Origin: Hymenoscyphus infarciens
Lineage: Eukaryota; Ascomycota; Leotiomycetes; Helotiales; Helotiaceae
Assembly: GCA_001414345.1 (NCBI GenBank)
Contig: LLCB01000151.1
Span: forward strand, 1 to 64,000
Direction: 5' to 3'
Length of the DNA stretch: 64,000 bases
Below are positions 1 to 12,257 of the stretch, piece after piece. The notes beneath the pieces are model-generated. The model was not told the origin of the DNA, searched no databases, and was given only the letters and a program-made list of their open reading frames with translations. Numbering within the stretch: the first letter of the stretch is position 1; each line of letters starts with the position of its first letter. A program made the position numbers and the translations under genes.

Positions 1-1325
1 AAAAAAAAAAAAAAAAAAAAAATAAAAAAAAAAAAAAAAAAAAAAAAAAGAAGAAGAAGAAAAAGAAAAAAACACCACAAAACCCCTTACGCTCCAATAC
101 GTATCACGAATACAGCAGTCCACAGTCCTGTTCGATGCGTACGCGCTTAATACTATACTTTTTAAGTATTAAGTTTATTATATATTTTTATATTTATAAT
201 ATAATAGTAATATATTTAGTTTTATATATTTATTAGAGCTACTTTTATATATATTTATAAACTTTTTTTATTTAATAATATAAACTTATTTTATTTTTAA
301 AATTATTATTTATTTATTTATTTAATTTATTATAATAATAATAATCTTTAATAGAAAGTTTAAGTTTAATATTAATTTTTTTTTATTTAGAAAAAAAAAC
401 TTTAAATTAAAAATATAAAAATATAAAAATTTAAAAGATAAAATAAAATAAAATAAAATAAAATAAACTAAAATAAACTAAAATAATATAGAATAATATA
501 ATTTATTAGAAATAAGATTCTTAGTTTTATTAAAAGACTTAACTATCTTTTAGTTATTTCTTAAAAAACTTAATAGCTTTTTAAGATATTTTAAGAAAAA
601 CTTAAATATTATTTTTAATATTTACTTTTTAAAAATCTTAAGTTTACTTTTAGTTACTAGAATATTTTAAAGAACTTAAGTTTATCTTTAGTTATATTTT
701 TCTAAAGAGATAATACTTTTTTTAGAGAGATAGGAATTTTATAAGAGAGACGTCTTTAAAGATGTTTTCTAAGAAATAGATAAGAGATATATAAGAAATA
801 GATAAAAAATAGATAAGAAATAGATAAGAAATAGATAAGAAATGAATAAGAAATAAATAAGAAATAAACAAAAAATAAATAAGAAATAGATAAGAAATAG
901 ACAAGAAATAGACAAGAAATAGATAAGAAATATACATTTCTATATTTATAACATATTATACCTTTTATTTCTTTATTTCTTCATTTCTTCATTTCTTTAA
1001 ACCTAGACTGAAATATGTAGAGAAGAAAAAAGAATCAGAAGAAAAAAAAAGAGAACCGTAGATAAATGGGGAGAGAGACATTCTTTTTCATAGTTTTGCC
1101 AACTTTACATCCTAGATCGACCAGCGCAAAAAGATGTATACATGAACCCCATTCCCATCGAGATTGAAAACAAATTCATTTATCAATTGCCCCCCCCCCC
1201 CCAACCTAAATGCAGAGGCGAAAATGCATGCGAAACAAGATAAAACAGCAAAATCATCTCCGAAATCCATAGCCCTATATCACACCCATCGGAATCGAAA
1301 AACGCACGCAATGAGAGGAGAAAAT
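1..1325. other. AT-rich, RIP-like block without genes
   Basis: No gene is seen here. The left edge is an A-rich/GAA low-complexity run to about 72. From about 150 to 1000 the sequence is almost pure A+T with very few CA or TG dinucleotides, which is what RIP of an old repeat leaves behind. A 13-base C tract lies near 1190. No TTAGGG-type telomere array is visible, so the A-rich edge is not evidence of a chromosome end. Confidence 0.7.
775..932. repeat. 11-bp tandem repeat
   Basis: About 14 imperfect copies of an 11-mer close to AGATAAGAAAT run head to tail. The spurious ORF over it on the minus strand is only the translation of this repeat (repeating Ile/Ser/Tyr/Leu/Phe). Variants such as AAATAAGAAAT and AGACAAGAAAT are interspersed. 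Confidence 0.85.
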
Positions 1326-2967
1326 CTAGTATCCCCGTCTCTGATGTTGGTGCAAATGTCTCTTTCTGCTTCCAACAGCTGGGACAACAAGTGTGCTTGT
1401 AGCACTCGCCGTTACGGTAACCTCCTCTTGAACCCACAGGATCTCGTTAACGACATTACCCTTGGTCTCGTACTGGGTGCTGTAGAAGACCTCCTTGGAA
1501 GCTTCAGCAAGCTTTGGCGCAGCGGTGGTTTGCGAAGACGCAACTGGGATAATGACAGCAGAAGGTACGGATGAGATTTCAGCAGCGGCTGAGACAGAAG
1601 GCGTGGCCTTGGCAGCAAAGATTCCACCTGGTACGAATTGCGAGCCGGAGGAGATCTTGGTACCAGGAGCGTAAGTTGGGATGGAGACTGGAGAAGTGGT
1701 GGTAACAGGGGCGACGGAGGTAGCTGTTGTAGCATCGGATTTACCAGGGGCTGCTCCGTGAGCGTAACCGGGTCCAGCGACGATGGGGACGTTTCCTGGG
1801 AGGGCGCTCATGCCACTGATGACTTGCTCGTCTGCGATGGCGGAGGGGAGGGTGATGTTGCAGTTTGAGTACTTGGACGAATCTTGGATGGTGAAGAGAG
1901 AGCAGTCTTCGACCTTTCCGGAGAGGGAAGTGCAGGTGTCGGCGGCGGATTGGAGGAACTGGGTGTCCCAGCCGTTGATGAAATCACCGTGGTATCCATT
2001 TCCTGATTGTTATTAGTTTTGCTCACATGTGCATGAGAGAGGGAGTCACTTACCAGTAGTATCACCATTTGCAAGGACAAACTCTCCAGACTTTCCAGCA
2101 AAAGCATAGGTATTCCAGATCGTCTCATAAAACAATGAAGGGAGACGTTTTGGGAATCCAGTTGGGCAATCTCCAGTCATGACTTGACTAGGGAATGCAA
2201 CGTGATCCTTCTTGTTATTGCTTGTGACATCCTTTCCATTCCAGCATGAAGGAAACATCAACTCGAATCTAACTCCATTCTTGCAGTTGGCATCCAAATA
2301 CGCCTTGTCTGGGAGACTGTGGCGGTAGAGGGAACCTTCAGGGGTCTTGGAGTAGTCGAGGCAGTTGAAACCGAGGGCGGCTTGTCGAAGGAAGGCTTGG
2401 GTGTTATATGGTGCCTTGTTCCAAAGAGATTTCTCGACGTCTGGGACCGGGTAGGAGAAATTACGCTGGTTTGTGTCTCCAGAGATCATCTCAAAGTCCT
2501 TTGGGAAGGCAGTGACCGTCTTTTCGTTTGAGTTTGGTTGAAGGAGATAGTAGGCAAGCATACCACCCAGTTCCTCGACAAGGGTGAATTGGCCAGTTGA
2601 AGAATCCTTGAAATATAAGGCTGGATGCCAGTACGCAGAGTTGTCCTGAGTTACGGCACAAGAAGTACATGTACTAGCGAGGAGTTGGTCGGTCTTTGCA
2701 GTAGTGGAGAACCCTAGGAAATGGTAAGTATTTGCGCATAAGAGATCTTGGGCGACAATATAGTCGCAACCGAAGCGATGTATACATACCATTACCACCA
2801 TGAATTGCGTGAGCATGCTCGGCAATTGTATCGTAGGAGACCAAAGGATCGATACGCGCAAGACCAGTTCGCGCTTGACAAGGCATACGCCAAAAGGCGC
2901 TGGCAGAGAGAGCGAAGATACCAACTGGGAGGAGAGCCCGTGGGGCAGCCGAGTTGAAGAAGCGCAT
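1326..2967 (-). CDS. Secreted DUF1996 protein
   Basis: Three exons read on the minus strand: 2967-2790, 2713-2054 and 2002-1326, giving 504 residues. The start at 2967 is chosen because it opens a signal peptide (MRFFNSAAPRALLPVG, then a small-residue stretch). The mature part begins with the DUF1996 hallmark Trp-Arg-Met-Pro-Cys and RTGLARIDP, followed by HAHAIHGG, the CTSCAVTQD block, and in exon 3 GYHGDFINGWD, which is only restored by splicing. Introns are GTATGT...CTAG and GTAAGT...CAG. After the domain comes a Ser/Thr/Pro/Ala-rich tail and a basic C-terminal end (RKRHLHQHQRR). The family is extracellular in fungi; its biochemical role is not known to me. No GPI signal is evident because the end is basic. 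The gene borders the RIP-affected left block but reads intact. Confidence 0.9.
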
Positions 2968-5900
2968 CTTGACAAAGATCGGATAGAAAGAATTGGGTGC
3001 GTTGAAAAGGGGTATTGGTAACCAGAGGCGAGGTGATGTCCGATCTACGAGAAGAGAATCACGACTTGGGATCTGAAAGAAAGTGGTTGTCGTGTGGAAA
3101 AAGTGTTGAGGTGCCGAGCGAAATTTGAAGGTGTTGATATTTGATGAGCTTCAAGTGACGTGGTATTCACCAAACGAGCAAGATTATCCGAAGTGAGGTT
3201 GGGCCGTGCTTGTTCACTTGTTGATTTGCTGGTGCGTCTATTTCGTGCGAAATGTGTTTCTGTCTTTCTGATCTGACAAATGCCTTTCTCACAATTTTCA
3301 ATGCGCCGTAAATGACTCTTGTCCAACGCAGTCACAATGTTGACCAAACTGACTGTTCTTTCTTTCCTATTGTCGGTTGTATTGCTGCTATTGGGTTTGT
3401 CTTTTGATGAATGGATGATCGGTTCTTCAAGTCTTGTTCCTTCTATTGTTCAATGCGCCACAACCAAATGAATGTGAGGATCCGTGAGCTAGCCACGAAA
3501 GAAGAAAAAAAAGGAGAAAAAGAGTGGATGCGAGTGTAGATTGCGAGAGATGATTTTCTTCAAGGAAAGAATGGCAAGCCGTACAAGTAAGTAGTAGCGA
3601 ACTGGAGCAAAAGAGCGGTGGTGGTGGGCAACGAGACGAAGGAGGCACAAAGGAAGAGGAGGGAGAGGCACGAGAGGAGGATGGAGGGATTGAAGAGTCT
3701 CAGGGATTTCCTCACAAACGAACCAACACGGGCAACGCAACGGACCAGGTACCCACGTCAAGTTCGGGAGTCTTTCAGGGCATCGGCTGCGGAGCACGAC
3801 AGATTGCAGCCGCAGTGGCTCTAGTTGATTTTGATTTTTGAAGATGCGCGACGATTGCGATTGGAGATTGGAGATGCTGCCAAAGGGGAATGGCATAATC
3901 TAGGAGAGGAATCAAGGGAATCAAGGGGAATCAAGGGGAATCAAGGGGGCGCCTTGAGACGGATGATCGCTTGTCTTTTCCCAGTGTCATGGCAAATCCA
4001 CGGAACATCGAGTGCTTGCGCCTCTCTCGCCCATCCTCCCCTTCTCCCCTTCTCCTCACGATACACTCATTTTTGCCTACCTGGGACTTGGCTTCATCTT
4101 CTGGTGGACTGCGCAGCACGTGGCAAGCGCTGGAGCAAGACACGTTAATGTTTCTCTAGGCGCTGTGCAGTGTAACTGCAATCATTCTTCTGTTGGAATC
4201 GAATCATCGCTCTCAATGTCGTCTGCTCTTTTTCTCTCCCGAGCTGCCTTTCCGTCCTAATGCACGACACCCCTCAACGTGACCAACCGTGGCTACTGCA
4301 AGCTATTGGGGTTGAGGTCGGATGGTTTGTGAAACGCACTAGGGGCTCAATCATCTGCTCTCCAACCCAATCAGCCCCCTCATCCCTAAAATCGTCTTGA
4401 AAATCGGCGTTTTTGGAAACAAGCTCTATATGCTGGTCGTTATTGGTGCATTTACTCCCAGCCCCCCTTTTTTCCTCACCACCCTGGCTGGCAGCTCGTC
4501 AAAAAGGATCGCCCCCCTTTTCCCGGGTCCACTGGCTGGGCTCATCCCAATCTACTACTTGGCACCGAAAATAGAGTAAATAACCTCGGAGCCTAGGTAC
4601 TGTTTTTTCTCCCAAATATAACCTCCATCATCTCGATGAGCCATCCTTCAAATATCGACCTTCTACGGTGCAATCCTGTGAAAATAGACAACCAACATCC
4701 CAAGAATTACACCACGTCAAATCATCTCGTCAGCCGCGCCGTAGAAGCGTATAAACAGCAATCACAGCCGCACACCGTCAGCATTGCAGCAAACACAACT
4801 GAGATTCATCGGTCCGAGGGGTTGCAACTTGCTACGAAGTAATTGAAACGGAAGATCCAATCATCGAGATCTACCAACCGAATCTACGTCAGCTGAGCCT
4901 TCGTATGTTTGTCGCAGTCTGGGGAAGTACAATCAACCTTCGATTACGCCGTCAGACTGCAGTCAGATAGGCAGGTCAATCCTCCGTACCAACCCTACGC
5001 GAGAAGCAGGTAGATGAAGCTGATTACTAGAAACTTTTACTACCTTATACTTCCTTACCTGAGTCGTATTTCCATACTCGTACAAACATCCTTAATTTGT
5101 TTCCCGTCATAAAATTCCACAGGTCCAACCCCTCGCCACCCATCCCCAGACCTCAAGTTTCACACTCGCGTCGCAAACCCCTCAATCTGGTAATAGAGAA
5201 GAATGTTCATCCGATCACCACCCTCACAAGTCTCACAATTCCATCTTTACCTAAATTCTTCCAAGTCCGTTGTCAAATCTTCATCTCTTTTATCCACAAA
5301 ACTGATTCAGTTTGATCCTCACCACCCCAACCAGACCAGCCAGCTCTGACGTCGACAGCCCATCCCCGCATTCCTTATTAGGAAGACATGGTCGATCCTG
5401 GGATTTTTCATAAATGGACAACACATGAACATGCACACTTCATTCAATTTTTGGCTTACCTGGTACTTGGTGTGTTCGTGGATGCTTTCTACTATCTATT
5501 CGGACCCCTCCGGTTTAAGGGGTTCTCTCATCCGGGGTTTTTGGATGGAAACACGGTCTCTCCGAGTGGTGAAGTATTTCTTTAGGGAAGGTTTACGGAG
5601 AACTTTACGACTGTCTTTCTTGAATACGTTGCCCTTTCTTGTTCAAGTCCGGGGTGTTAAATTGTCATTTATCACACGATACACGCCACCTCCGTAATTT
5701 CAACCTCCAAAATCCCCCTTCCTTCCACTTCAAAAATTCAAATCTCTATCCCCATTCCCCCCTCCATCTCTATATTTTCAATATTTCATAAAAGCATATG
5801 AAAATTTCCTCATCTAGCGATCCTCACCAACCCCCTTCCCAAACAAACACCCCATAAAAAGAGCCTCCTCCTCGTCCTCCCCACAAGTTTCCAATTCCCA

Positions 5901-8420
5901 ATGTAAATCTGTACCCCACCGTGCCGAGCTTCCTCGCAGATCCTCAGGGAAGCCAAATCAAAAACTTGTAAAAATATCATCATCGCAATTTTGTTTATGG
6001 ACCCTGGGAGATTGGCGGATTGATTGGCGGATGGGATGAGGGAGATGGGATTAGATACACTAACGAGGTCTCACGTGAGAGACTTGAATGTTGCGAGCTA
6101 TTCTGGTTGTAATTACATGAGGATGGAAACTTGTTGGATGGGATTGAGGGGGGTACTGCTAGTGGTTGAAGAGGGCGCGAGACGACGATTTCTGAATTGA
6201 GTTAGTAGGGGCGGGAAATTGTAATTGGAATATTCTATCGCGTTACTGTTATCTTAAATAATTTATTTTGAAATAAGGGTTCTTAAAATATACCTCTCAC
6301 TTGAAATTTTCAATTCCTTCCCTTCCCATTCTTCCTTCCGATTCTTCCAACTCACAATCTTTCTCGTCCCCCTCAACATCCACCTCTTTTCATCAGATCT
6401 ACATCTCCTTATTCACTATCCAGCGCCTAACTTCTAGTATCCATTCCCTAATCTTCCTATATCTATCTTCGCTTCCTATAGCTTGCCGGAGAATAATGAG
6501 ATCAACACAAGTCTTTATCCAACGTCTCACATCCGTAAAGTTCAAAATTTGATCTCGGTAACCACTTCTAAAATTTGAAATGAGAGGGATGTATTGTAAT
6601 TTCCATCTTCTCAAATCATGGAAGATGGTGCTTATTGATTACCAGTACAGAATTCTTAGGTTAACATTGTTATCCCGTCTTCTTTTCAAGAATCTTTATT
6701 TTCTCAAACTTTCTGCGGTATCAAATTTTCTGGAAAGTCTTTACTCAAGACGCTTCACTTCAGACTTTTAACTCTTACAATAATCTCTTTTAACGTCTGG
6801 TTTCTGGAGGACTTTCCAAATCCCATTCCTCAGGTATGGAAACTCTCTCGTTTTTCGGTTTACGAATTACGAGGTACACAAGTATAGCTTTTATTATAGT
6901 ATATTTTTTCCCTCTCTATTCCTCCAATGTTGTCTGACCAGGGCTTAAGATTTTAGACGGGCTGAGTAAGATTGAGGTCGTTTGATATAGTTATCTTTAC
7001 CTTACACACTCCCACGTCATGTAGCACTTCAGCGCACTTTATCCATTACTTTACTTCACGCAACCTAACATCAAAATATCATAGCATCACGATGTCAATT
7101 CTTCACAGCATCACGATTCACGGAAGGCCAAGATTGAGAGATGAAAAGTTTTTGAATTTGTTTCCATCTAGTTACTGACAGCACCGGTAAACCCTGTGGG
7201 AAAAGGTTACTGTCAGATTTTGGTTCCATTCCTCCTTCTCCTTCTCCTGCTTCAGTGATATTTCTGTCGATTCCCGAGTCCTTGAAGTGTTTTGGTTTTG
7301 TTTGTGGGTGTATTTCGAGATGATGTTTCGTGGAGACCTCTTGTCTGGACGTTTTGGCGGAGAGGTTGTTTGTTAAGGTTGCGGAGGTGTTGTGGAAAGA
7401 CGTTTGAATCCCAAATCGTGTTTGTTGCGAGGTTTCGAGTGTTCTTCGAAGAGACCGTTTGATCTTGGGATAGGAAAACTGCGAGAAGTGGAAGCTGGAG
7501 ATTGTGAGTACTACTGCTTCTTACTTGAGTCAGGGGAAAGACTTACCACCATGTTTTTGAATCGGGCGGACCATTCAGGACTCTTTGTGGTTCTCGTGAA
7601 CGTATTTTGTTCTCTTTTGGTTGCTTGGGCGACTATTCTGGTTGTTTGAGAGGTAATTGAGGAAAGTGCGCTAGGAGGCTAGCGAATGTTAGTAATAGTA
7701 CTTGAACGAGGGGAAGGGAAGACTTGCCATCACTTTTTTGATGACGGGCGGACCATGGAGGACTTTTGGTGAAGAAGTGTTGGTCAGGTTGGTCGGATTT
7801 ATCGAGTGGTTGTTTTTGTCGTTTGAGGTAATGAAGGGAGCGTGCTCGAGATGAGGCGGCGAGGATATGTTGGTGTTTGAGTGAGGAGCGCTCTTTTGAA
7901 TGTGGTGTTTAAGCTGTGGAGACCAGACTATGTGGGAGCCAGGGTAGAAGTTGAGATGTCGTTCGTTCTCGTATTTTTTGTTTTGACTTTTCGTGAAGTG
8001 ATGACAACAGTTCCTGTGGGATATCGTCGTTTGTATAAGTGCATCCAAGTCGTAGTCGATTGTGGGTTGCAGATTTTGATGGTTTCGGTGGAAGCACGTG
8101 ATCAGCTTCCTTAATTTCTCTTGTGGTGTTGCAGGAAGTCGATTCTGGCATCTGGTTTGTGATTTTGCTTTGTTGATGAGGATAGTATAGCTAGTGACGT
8201 TGCTAGTTATTCGTCATTGCGAAATCGGATGTCGATGAGTTGATGACGTGAAGTGATTGTTGAGTCACTCTTAGTTTCGATTCGCGTATTATCGTATGTC
8301 GTCAGGAGAAGCCAATTTTTCGATTCTTATCGTGGCCTTCCCAAAATCGACTTCCGTTCTCATTACACCTTCGTGGTAGGTGTCCTCTCGGCGATAATTG
8401 TCTGTTGTAGGTGTTTTCGT
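2968..8420. other. 5.4 kb stretch with no recognisable gene
   Basis: Composition is near that of the gene-bearing DNA, so it is not a RIP block, yet no ORF in it shows a known domain or a clean splice pattern. It contains several long pyrimidine-rich runs (about 4460-4560, 5100-5300, 5700-5900, 6300-6480) of the kind found in fungal promoters and long 5' leaders. Short ORFs at 4397-4579, 5388-5585, 6301-6552, 7392-7649 (plus) and 7689-8048, 7909-8151 (minus) have no recognisable content. It may hold a non-coding transcript, a very long leader, or fast-evolving multi-exon genes. Confidence 0.5.
7516..7850. repeat. Diverged tandem duplication, period about 185 bp
   Basis: The stretch from about 7516 (CTTGAGTCAGGGGAAAGACT, then a shared GGGCGGACCAT block, then GTTTGAGAGGTAAT) recurs from about 7700 (CTTGAACGAGGGGAAGGGAA, then GGGCGGACCAT, then GTTTGAGGTAAT) in the same order and spacing. 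The copies carry many substitutions and small indels. No convincing reading frame is conserved between them. Confidence 0.6.
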
Positions 8421-8905
8421 TCAAGCACTGCATCGATATTTCGCAACCCTGTTGTCGTAACCACCATCCTTCTCAACCTTCATCAGCTTTCTTTCCCAGC
8501 TCTTGGTAGGATTAATGATTCGAAAGAGAATCTTTCCCAAAAGACATTTTCGTGTGAGCTTGTTTTGTCGCCATTCCATCCATTCGTTTTGCAACATCGT
8601 GTAGGCGGTTTCTTTGTATTGGTTTGCGAGTTTTGGGTTTTTGAAGGATACGTCAGCGATACTGCGGTAGTGGGTCTCGGGGTGGGCGATTTTGTATTCT
8701 AAGAACGCTGGGAGAGGTGTTAGTTTGTGAAAGAGGGGGATTGGGATGGAGAGGGATAAGTACCTCGTCGTTCAACACCGGGTGTGTTGCGTGTTTTTTG
8801 CCAGTTTGCGCAGTGAGCGCAGCCGTTGCAGTTGGTGTCGATTGCTTTGTGGTGGGAGGAGGCGCAGAAATGAAGACATTGGTAGTTAGCTTTTTTGGTT
8901 GCCAT
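8421..8905 (-). CDS. Small Cys/His-rich protein, unknown function
   Basis: Two exons on the minus strand, 8905-8764 and 8707-8421, giving 142 residues. The ATG sits in a strong context (CACAATGGC). The intron is GTACTT...CTAAC...CCCAG, 56 bp, and splicing joins frames so that an open frame of a further 95 codons follows to a TGA. The N-terminal half holds a CLHFC pair and an NCNGCAHC cluster with several His, so metal binding is conceivable. The C-terminal half is helical and charged (MLQNEWMEWRQNKL). No signal peptide or membrane segment is seen. I do not recognise the family. Reading frame length, splice signals and start context support a real gene; an in-frame upstream ATG at 9046 would add 47 residues but has a poorer context. 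Confidence 0.6.
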
Positions 8906-9554
8906 TGTGTTGATTGTGTGGGTGTTTGTCGAAGTGTTGGAAGGGTGTTGTGTATGTTGATGATATGTGTGTGGGAGTATTTCGAAGAAGCGATTTGATG
9001 AATATTGTTGAAACTGGGAAGCAACTTTCCTTGGGGGAAGCCTCAATATTTAAGGAATTTGAAAACTTAGTTGAAAGGCTAATGATTCTAAGATTGACTA
9101 TAATAACTCGAGATGATCGGGGTTTGGATCCATAAAGTAGTCTGGATCGAGATAATTATATTGTACTAGAGAAACCTAGCAACTAAGCGGGCCTTAAAGT
9201 GCACTAAGTTGACCACTTCCCTCTAAAATGAGGTTCTAGACTCGAAAGTAAGAAATTTAGGCGTGATATAACCACTTGGCCAGGGGTCGAAAAAGGTTTC
9301 AACGAAGACGACAACTCGATGTACTCGTGAGCACACACTATTATCTTGCATTACCAGAGCTAAATTAATAGTAAGTTGCAACTAGTCTCCGGTCCCGCTC
9401 AACTCGATAGATGTAAGAACCCAATTGTTAAAAAAGACTCAGAGGTTCCCCCGATTGCCAGAAAAAGACCAGGTCGAATTGAAGGCAGTAGAAGGAAATG
9501 GAAGGTGTTCATTGAAATAGCTTTCTGTTCAAAAATAAGCGAATGAGAACCCAT
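8906..9554. other. Intergenic, nothing recognised
   Basis: This is the 5' flank of the small Cys/His-rich gene, followed by unremarkable intergenic sequence up to the MITE. No ORF with recognisable content is present. Confidence 0.5.
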
Positions 9555-9557
9555 TAA

Positions 9558-9970
9558 GGGCCTGTTTGGCTCGCATATATTAGTCTTTTTTTTAATATGT
9601 GCACCACCAAAAATAATGAGGTAATATATAATATTTGCATACATATCATAATATACACGAACGTTTGGCTAGCATATATTATAGTATACATATGTTCCTA
9701 GATCTCCACCACCACCAGTACTAGTACGGCTCCACCATGAATACGCAACCGTAAAATCGGGTGTGTATGAATTTTAGTGAAGTGACTAAAATCGACGATA
9801 GTTACGCTAAATATTAGTAAAATATGTGCACCAAAGATGTGCAAGGGAGCCAAACTAGTTATTAATTAAAAGTGACGAGATAATTAAATATATGCGAGCA
9901 CCTTTTGGACCTGTACTCGTGCACAAATCAGATATATTTATAATAAACTATATGCATGCCAAACGGGCCC
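9558..9970. mobile_element. PIF/Harbinger-type MITE
   Basis: A 413-bp non-coding element. Its left end is GGGCCTGTTTGGCTCGCATA and the inverse complement of its right end is GGGCCCGTTTGGCATGCATA, an imperfect terminal inverted repeat of about 23 bp. It is flanked by TAA on both sides (9555-9557 and 9971-9973), the 3-bp TWA-type target duplication of PIF/Harbinger elements. An internal copy of the terminal motif (GTTTGGCTAGCATATA) occurs near 9663 and an inverse match (GAGCCAAACTAG) near 9849, so the element may be composite or carry subterminal repeats. It does not encode a transposase. Confidence 0.85.
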
Positions 9971-9973
9971 TAA

Positions 9974-10707
9974 GTAACCTAAGTAACTGCCAGCTACACC
10001 AAAGAGTAGACTCGAGCTACGGCGGATCGAGGTCCACAAAAAACCGTTAGATGCCAACTAAGCGAGAAGGCTAGAAAGACAAGCAGGGGGGAGAACTTGA
10101 AGAATTGGTATTATGATGGCGCAGAGTAACTCTGTGAACTGAGAGTTTTGAAAATATTCCCAATCCCTTTGAAATAATAAACTTTTTGGGATGTCTAAAG
10201 TTTTACAATGAATTTATAAGATAAAGTCATAGGCGTAACAATTAGAAAGATGGAAGAACTCGTCGATAGATGCGGATCAACTAAAGCTAGAACGTGCAGA
10301 GTTGCATAAGGTAAAAAGGGGATGGTAGTAAAGACTTGTAAACTGTGAGGAGGATGGGGGTACTTTTTATAAGGGAATTTTTAAGGGAAGGGTAGAAGGG
10401 TGATAAGTGCTTGATAAATAAAATACCAAACTTTTGGGATTCAAAGGTAGATAGAGGGAGGAGAGGGTTGAGCTAATTTCAGACCTCTCCGTAAGTTTGT
10501 GAAAACCAGCATTAGCCGTAAAATCCTTACCTAAGGTAGATGAACCTTTTACTTACGGCTAGTATTCAATGCCACCCCATTCCCGCACTAGATATAGGTC
10601 AATAAAATAAATCTTCTGATCTAGACAACATTCACTTACAGAATCATGAGAACAATTTAATAATTCTAGGGTCTGGAAACAAGGTTTGGGTATTATAGTC
10701 GATTCGA
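9974..10707. other. Intergenic with one hairpin
   Basis: No gene is seen. At 10508-10570 the motif TTAGCCGTAA and its near inverse TTACGGCTAG lie about 30 bp apart around CCTTACCTAAGGTA, which itself is palindromic. This may be a remnant of a small inverted-repeat element. Confidence 0.45.
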
Positions 10708-11693
10708 TTATTTTGTCTGTGGATATAAATTGTCAATAACGTCTAGGCCTCTACTTTCAGTATGTCCATAGACCACAGATCGCATACGACCATTTTCGTC
10801 GAGTTCTACAAGACCTTCCAGGAAACTGGGTATCTCTTCGGCAAGTAGGTACAAAGGTTCATAACATTCTAAATCCAGAAGGCCAAATTCGAAACCGTAC
10901 TCTCCTTCTGCTACGTAGAGACTCTTTTGAGTTTCACGAAACACTCAAGGGTTCTGCTTATTAATATCGGTTTGCTCTGTACCGCCAAAGAAAGTAGAGC
11001 CTTGATTTGCAAACCCAGTTCCTTTTTCAACCCAATCTGCAACCGAACGTGAGGTCAACAGTTCCATGCGGTTCTCAATTCGAGGATCACACTTGAGTTT
11101 CTAACTATCCTTAAGCTTAGCAAGCTTTTGCTTCAATGAGCTATTTTTTCTCAGCTTCTCAGCAAATTCGGAGTCGTCTTGGTCGTGATCAGGGTTGCCA
11201 GACAATGGGTGCATACAAATCTATCTTCGTAATTCTTGCTATGTCTTGAATGAGGTCCTTCTTCGTGCCTATTGGTACCCTCCATTCCGCGTTGCAAAAC
11301 CTCAGATTTGATGGTGCAAGTAACTCTTGTAATGTTCAACCTCTACTAAACCATCTTGAATCTCGAATTGGTTGTGAGGAAAGCCTGTTGCCATCGACTG
11401 GTACTAGAACATCAGACAAGTACGCATGGAAAACAACGGAGTTTTGGTACCATTGATATATTGAATAAATCGCCTCAGACAAATCAGTAAATCTAGACTT
11501 ATCAATGCAAATGGTGTCTATCCATATATCTTTGTAGTTGTCTGAAGCAGCTTCTTTACAGCTGGACCGCACTTTGGCAAACCATGCCCTGTTGGTACCT
11601 TCCTCCATGCATGTGATAAATTTGCATAGGCGGGGCGGGGATACCGATAAAAAACTCCTCAAGCTCCAAGGTAGTCATGTTCAAGAGACGCAT
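10708..11693 (-). pseudogene. Broken HET (heterokaryon incompatibility) gene
   Basis: The minus strand starts with MRLLNMTTLELEEFF, the usual opening of HET-domain proteins. After a frameshift and loss of the SHTWG segment it continues with AKVRSSCKEAASDNYKDI, WIDTICIDKS, a DLSEAI...WYQNS block and SRWFSRG. The next codon, normally Trp in the RGWTLQELLAP motif, is TGA at 11338-11336, with TLQELLAP following in frame. GTKKDLIQDIARIT then continues before further stops. A final open stretch (10944-10708) could be the C-terminal part. Intact relatives act in allorecognition cell death; this copy cannot make the full domain. The Trp-to-stop change is G-to-A on the coding strand, compatible with RIP. 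Confidence 0.85.
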
Positions 11694-12257
11694 GAGTGAT
11701 CACTCCCGCCCACAGATCAAAAGATAACTAATTGTGCTTGGAATATAGACAAAGGTGCAGTACAGCGTGGAAACGTTGCTAATTGAATTGAATTTGATAA
11801 CAAAGATTTAATTTGCTGTGGAATGAGGCCTCAACGCACCCTCAACGCTTACCTCTGGCCAAGAAATGCTCGAGGCTGCAGTTATGATCTTCGATCGGCC
11901 AATTGTAGTCCAATGGCCTTCGGGGAACTGAGAACAATTTTATCTCCACGGCTCTTTGGGCGAAGAACTGATTCCTTGAAACAAGAGTCGTTAAACAACT
12001 CCAAAGGTCGCGATAGAGAAACAAACCGATAAAAGCTGGAAGGACGATGTTGGGGCAGGAACGACCCTTATGAGTTTACCCTGTATATAGCCAGGATCCT
12101 GGGCATCACCCCTCCATCACTTCTATATGAACTCCATCATCATCATCATCATCACAACCTCTTGAGTACCGGCCTGTGCCATACAACGAGATTGACAAGT
12201 CACGTGGAGGAAAATATGCCTTGCGCTTGAGGCATTGAACCTTGGAAGTTCCTCTCT
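11694..12257. other. Intergenic 5' of the phosphotransferase gene
   Basis: No gene is recognised. The short ORFs at 11823-12032 (plus) and 11842-12024 (minus) have no known content. A CAT trinucleotide run lies near 12133. The stretch next to 12258 presumably contains the phosphotransferase promoter. Confidence 0.45.

Noticed and set aside
1..72. A-rich edge as a chromosome end
   Set aside because: No TTAGGG-type repeats and GAA/A runs are common low complexity.
722..937. Minus-strand ORF rich in Tyr/Ile/Phe/Ser
   Set aside because: It is the translation of the 11-bp tandem repeat.
3489..3896. 135-codon minus-strand ORF
   Set aside because: Low-complexity Leu/Pro/Phe run over a purine-rich stretch, no domain, no splice context.
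5388..5697. Plus-strand ORFs with hydrophobic segment
   Set aside because: Short, no family resemblance, no clear continuation by splicing.
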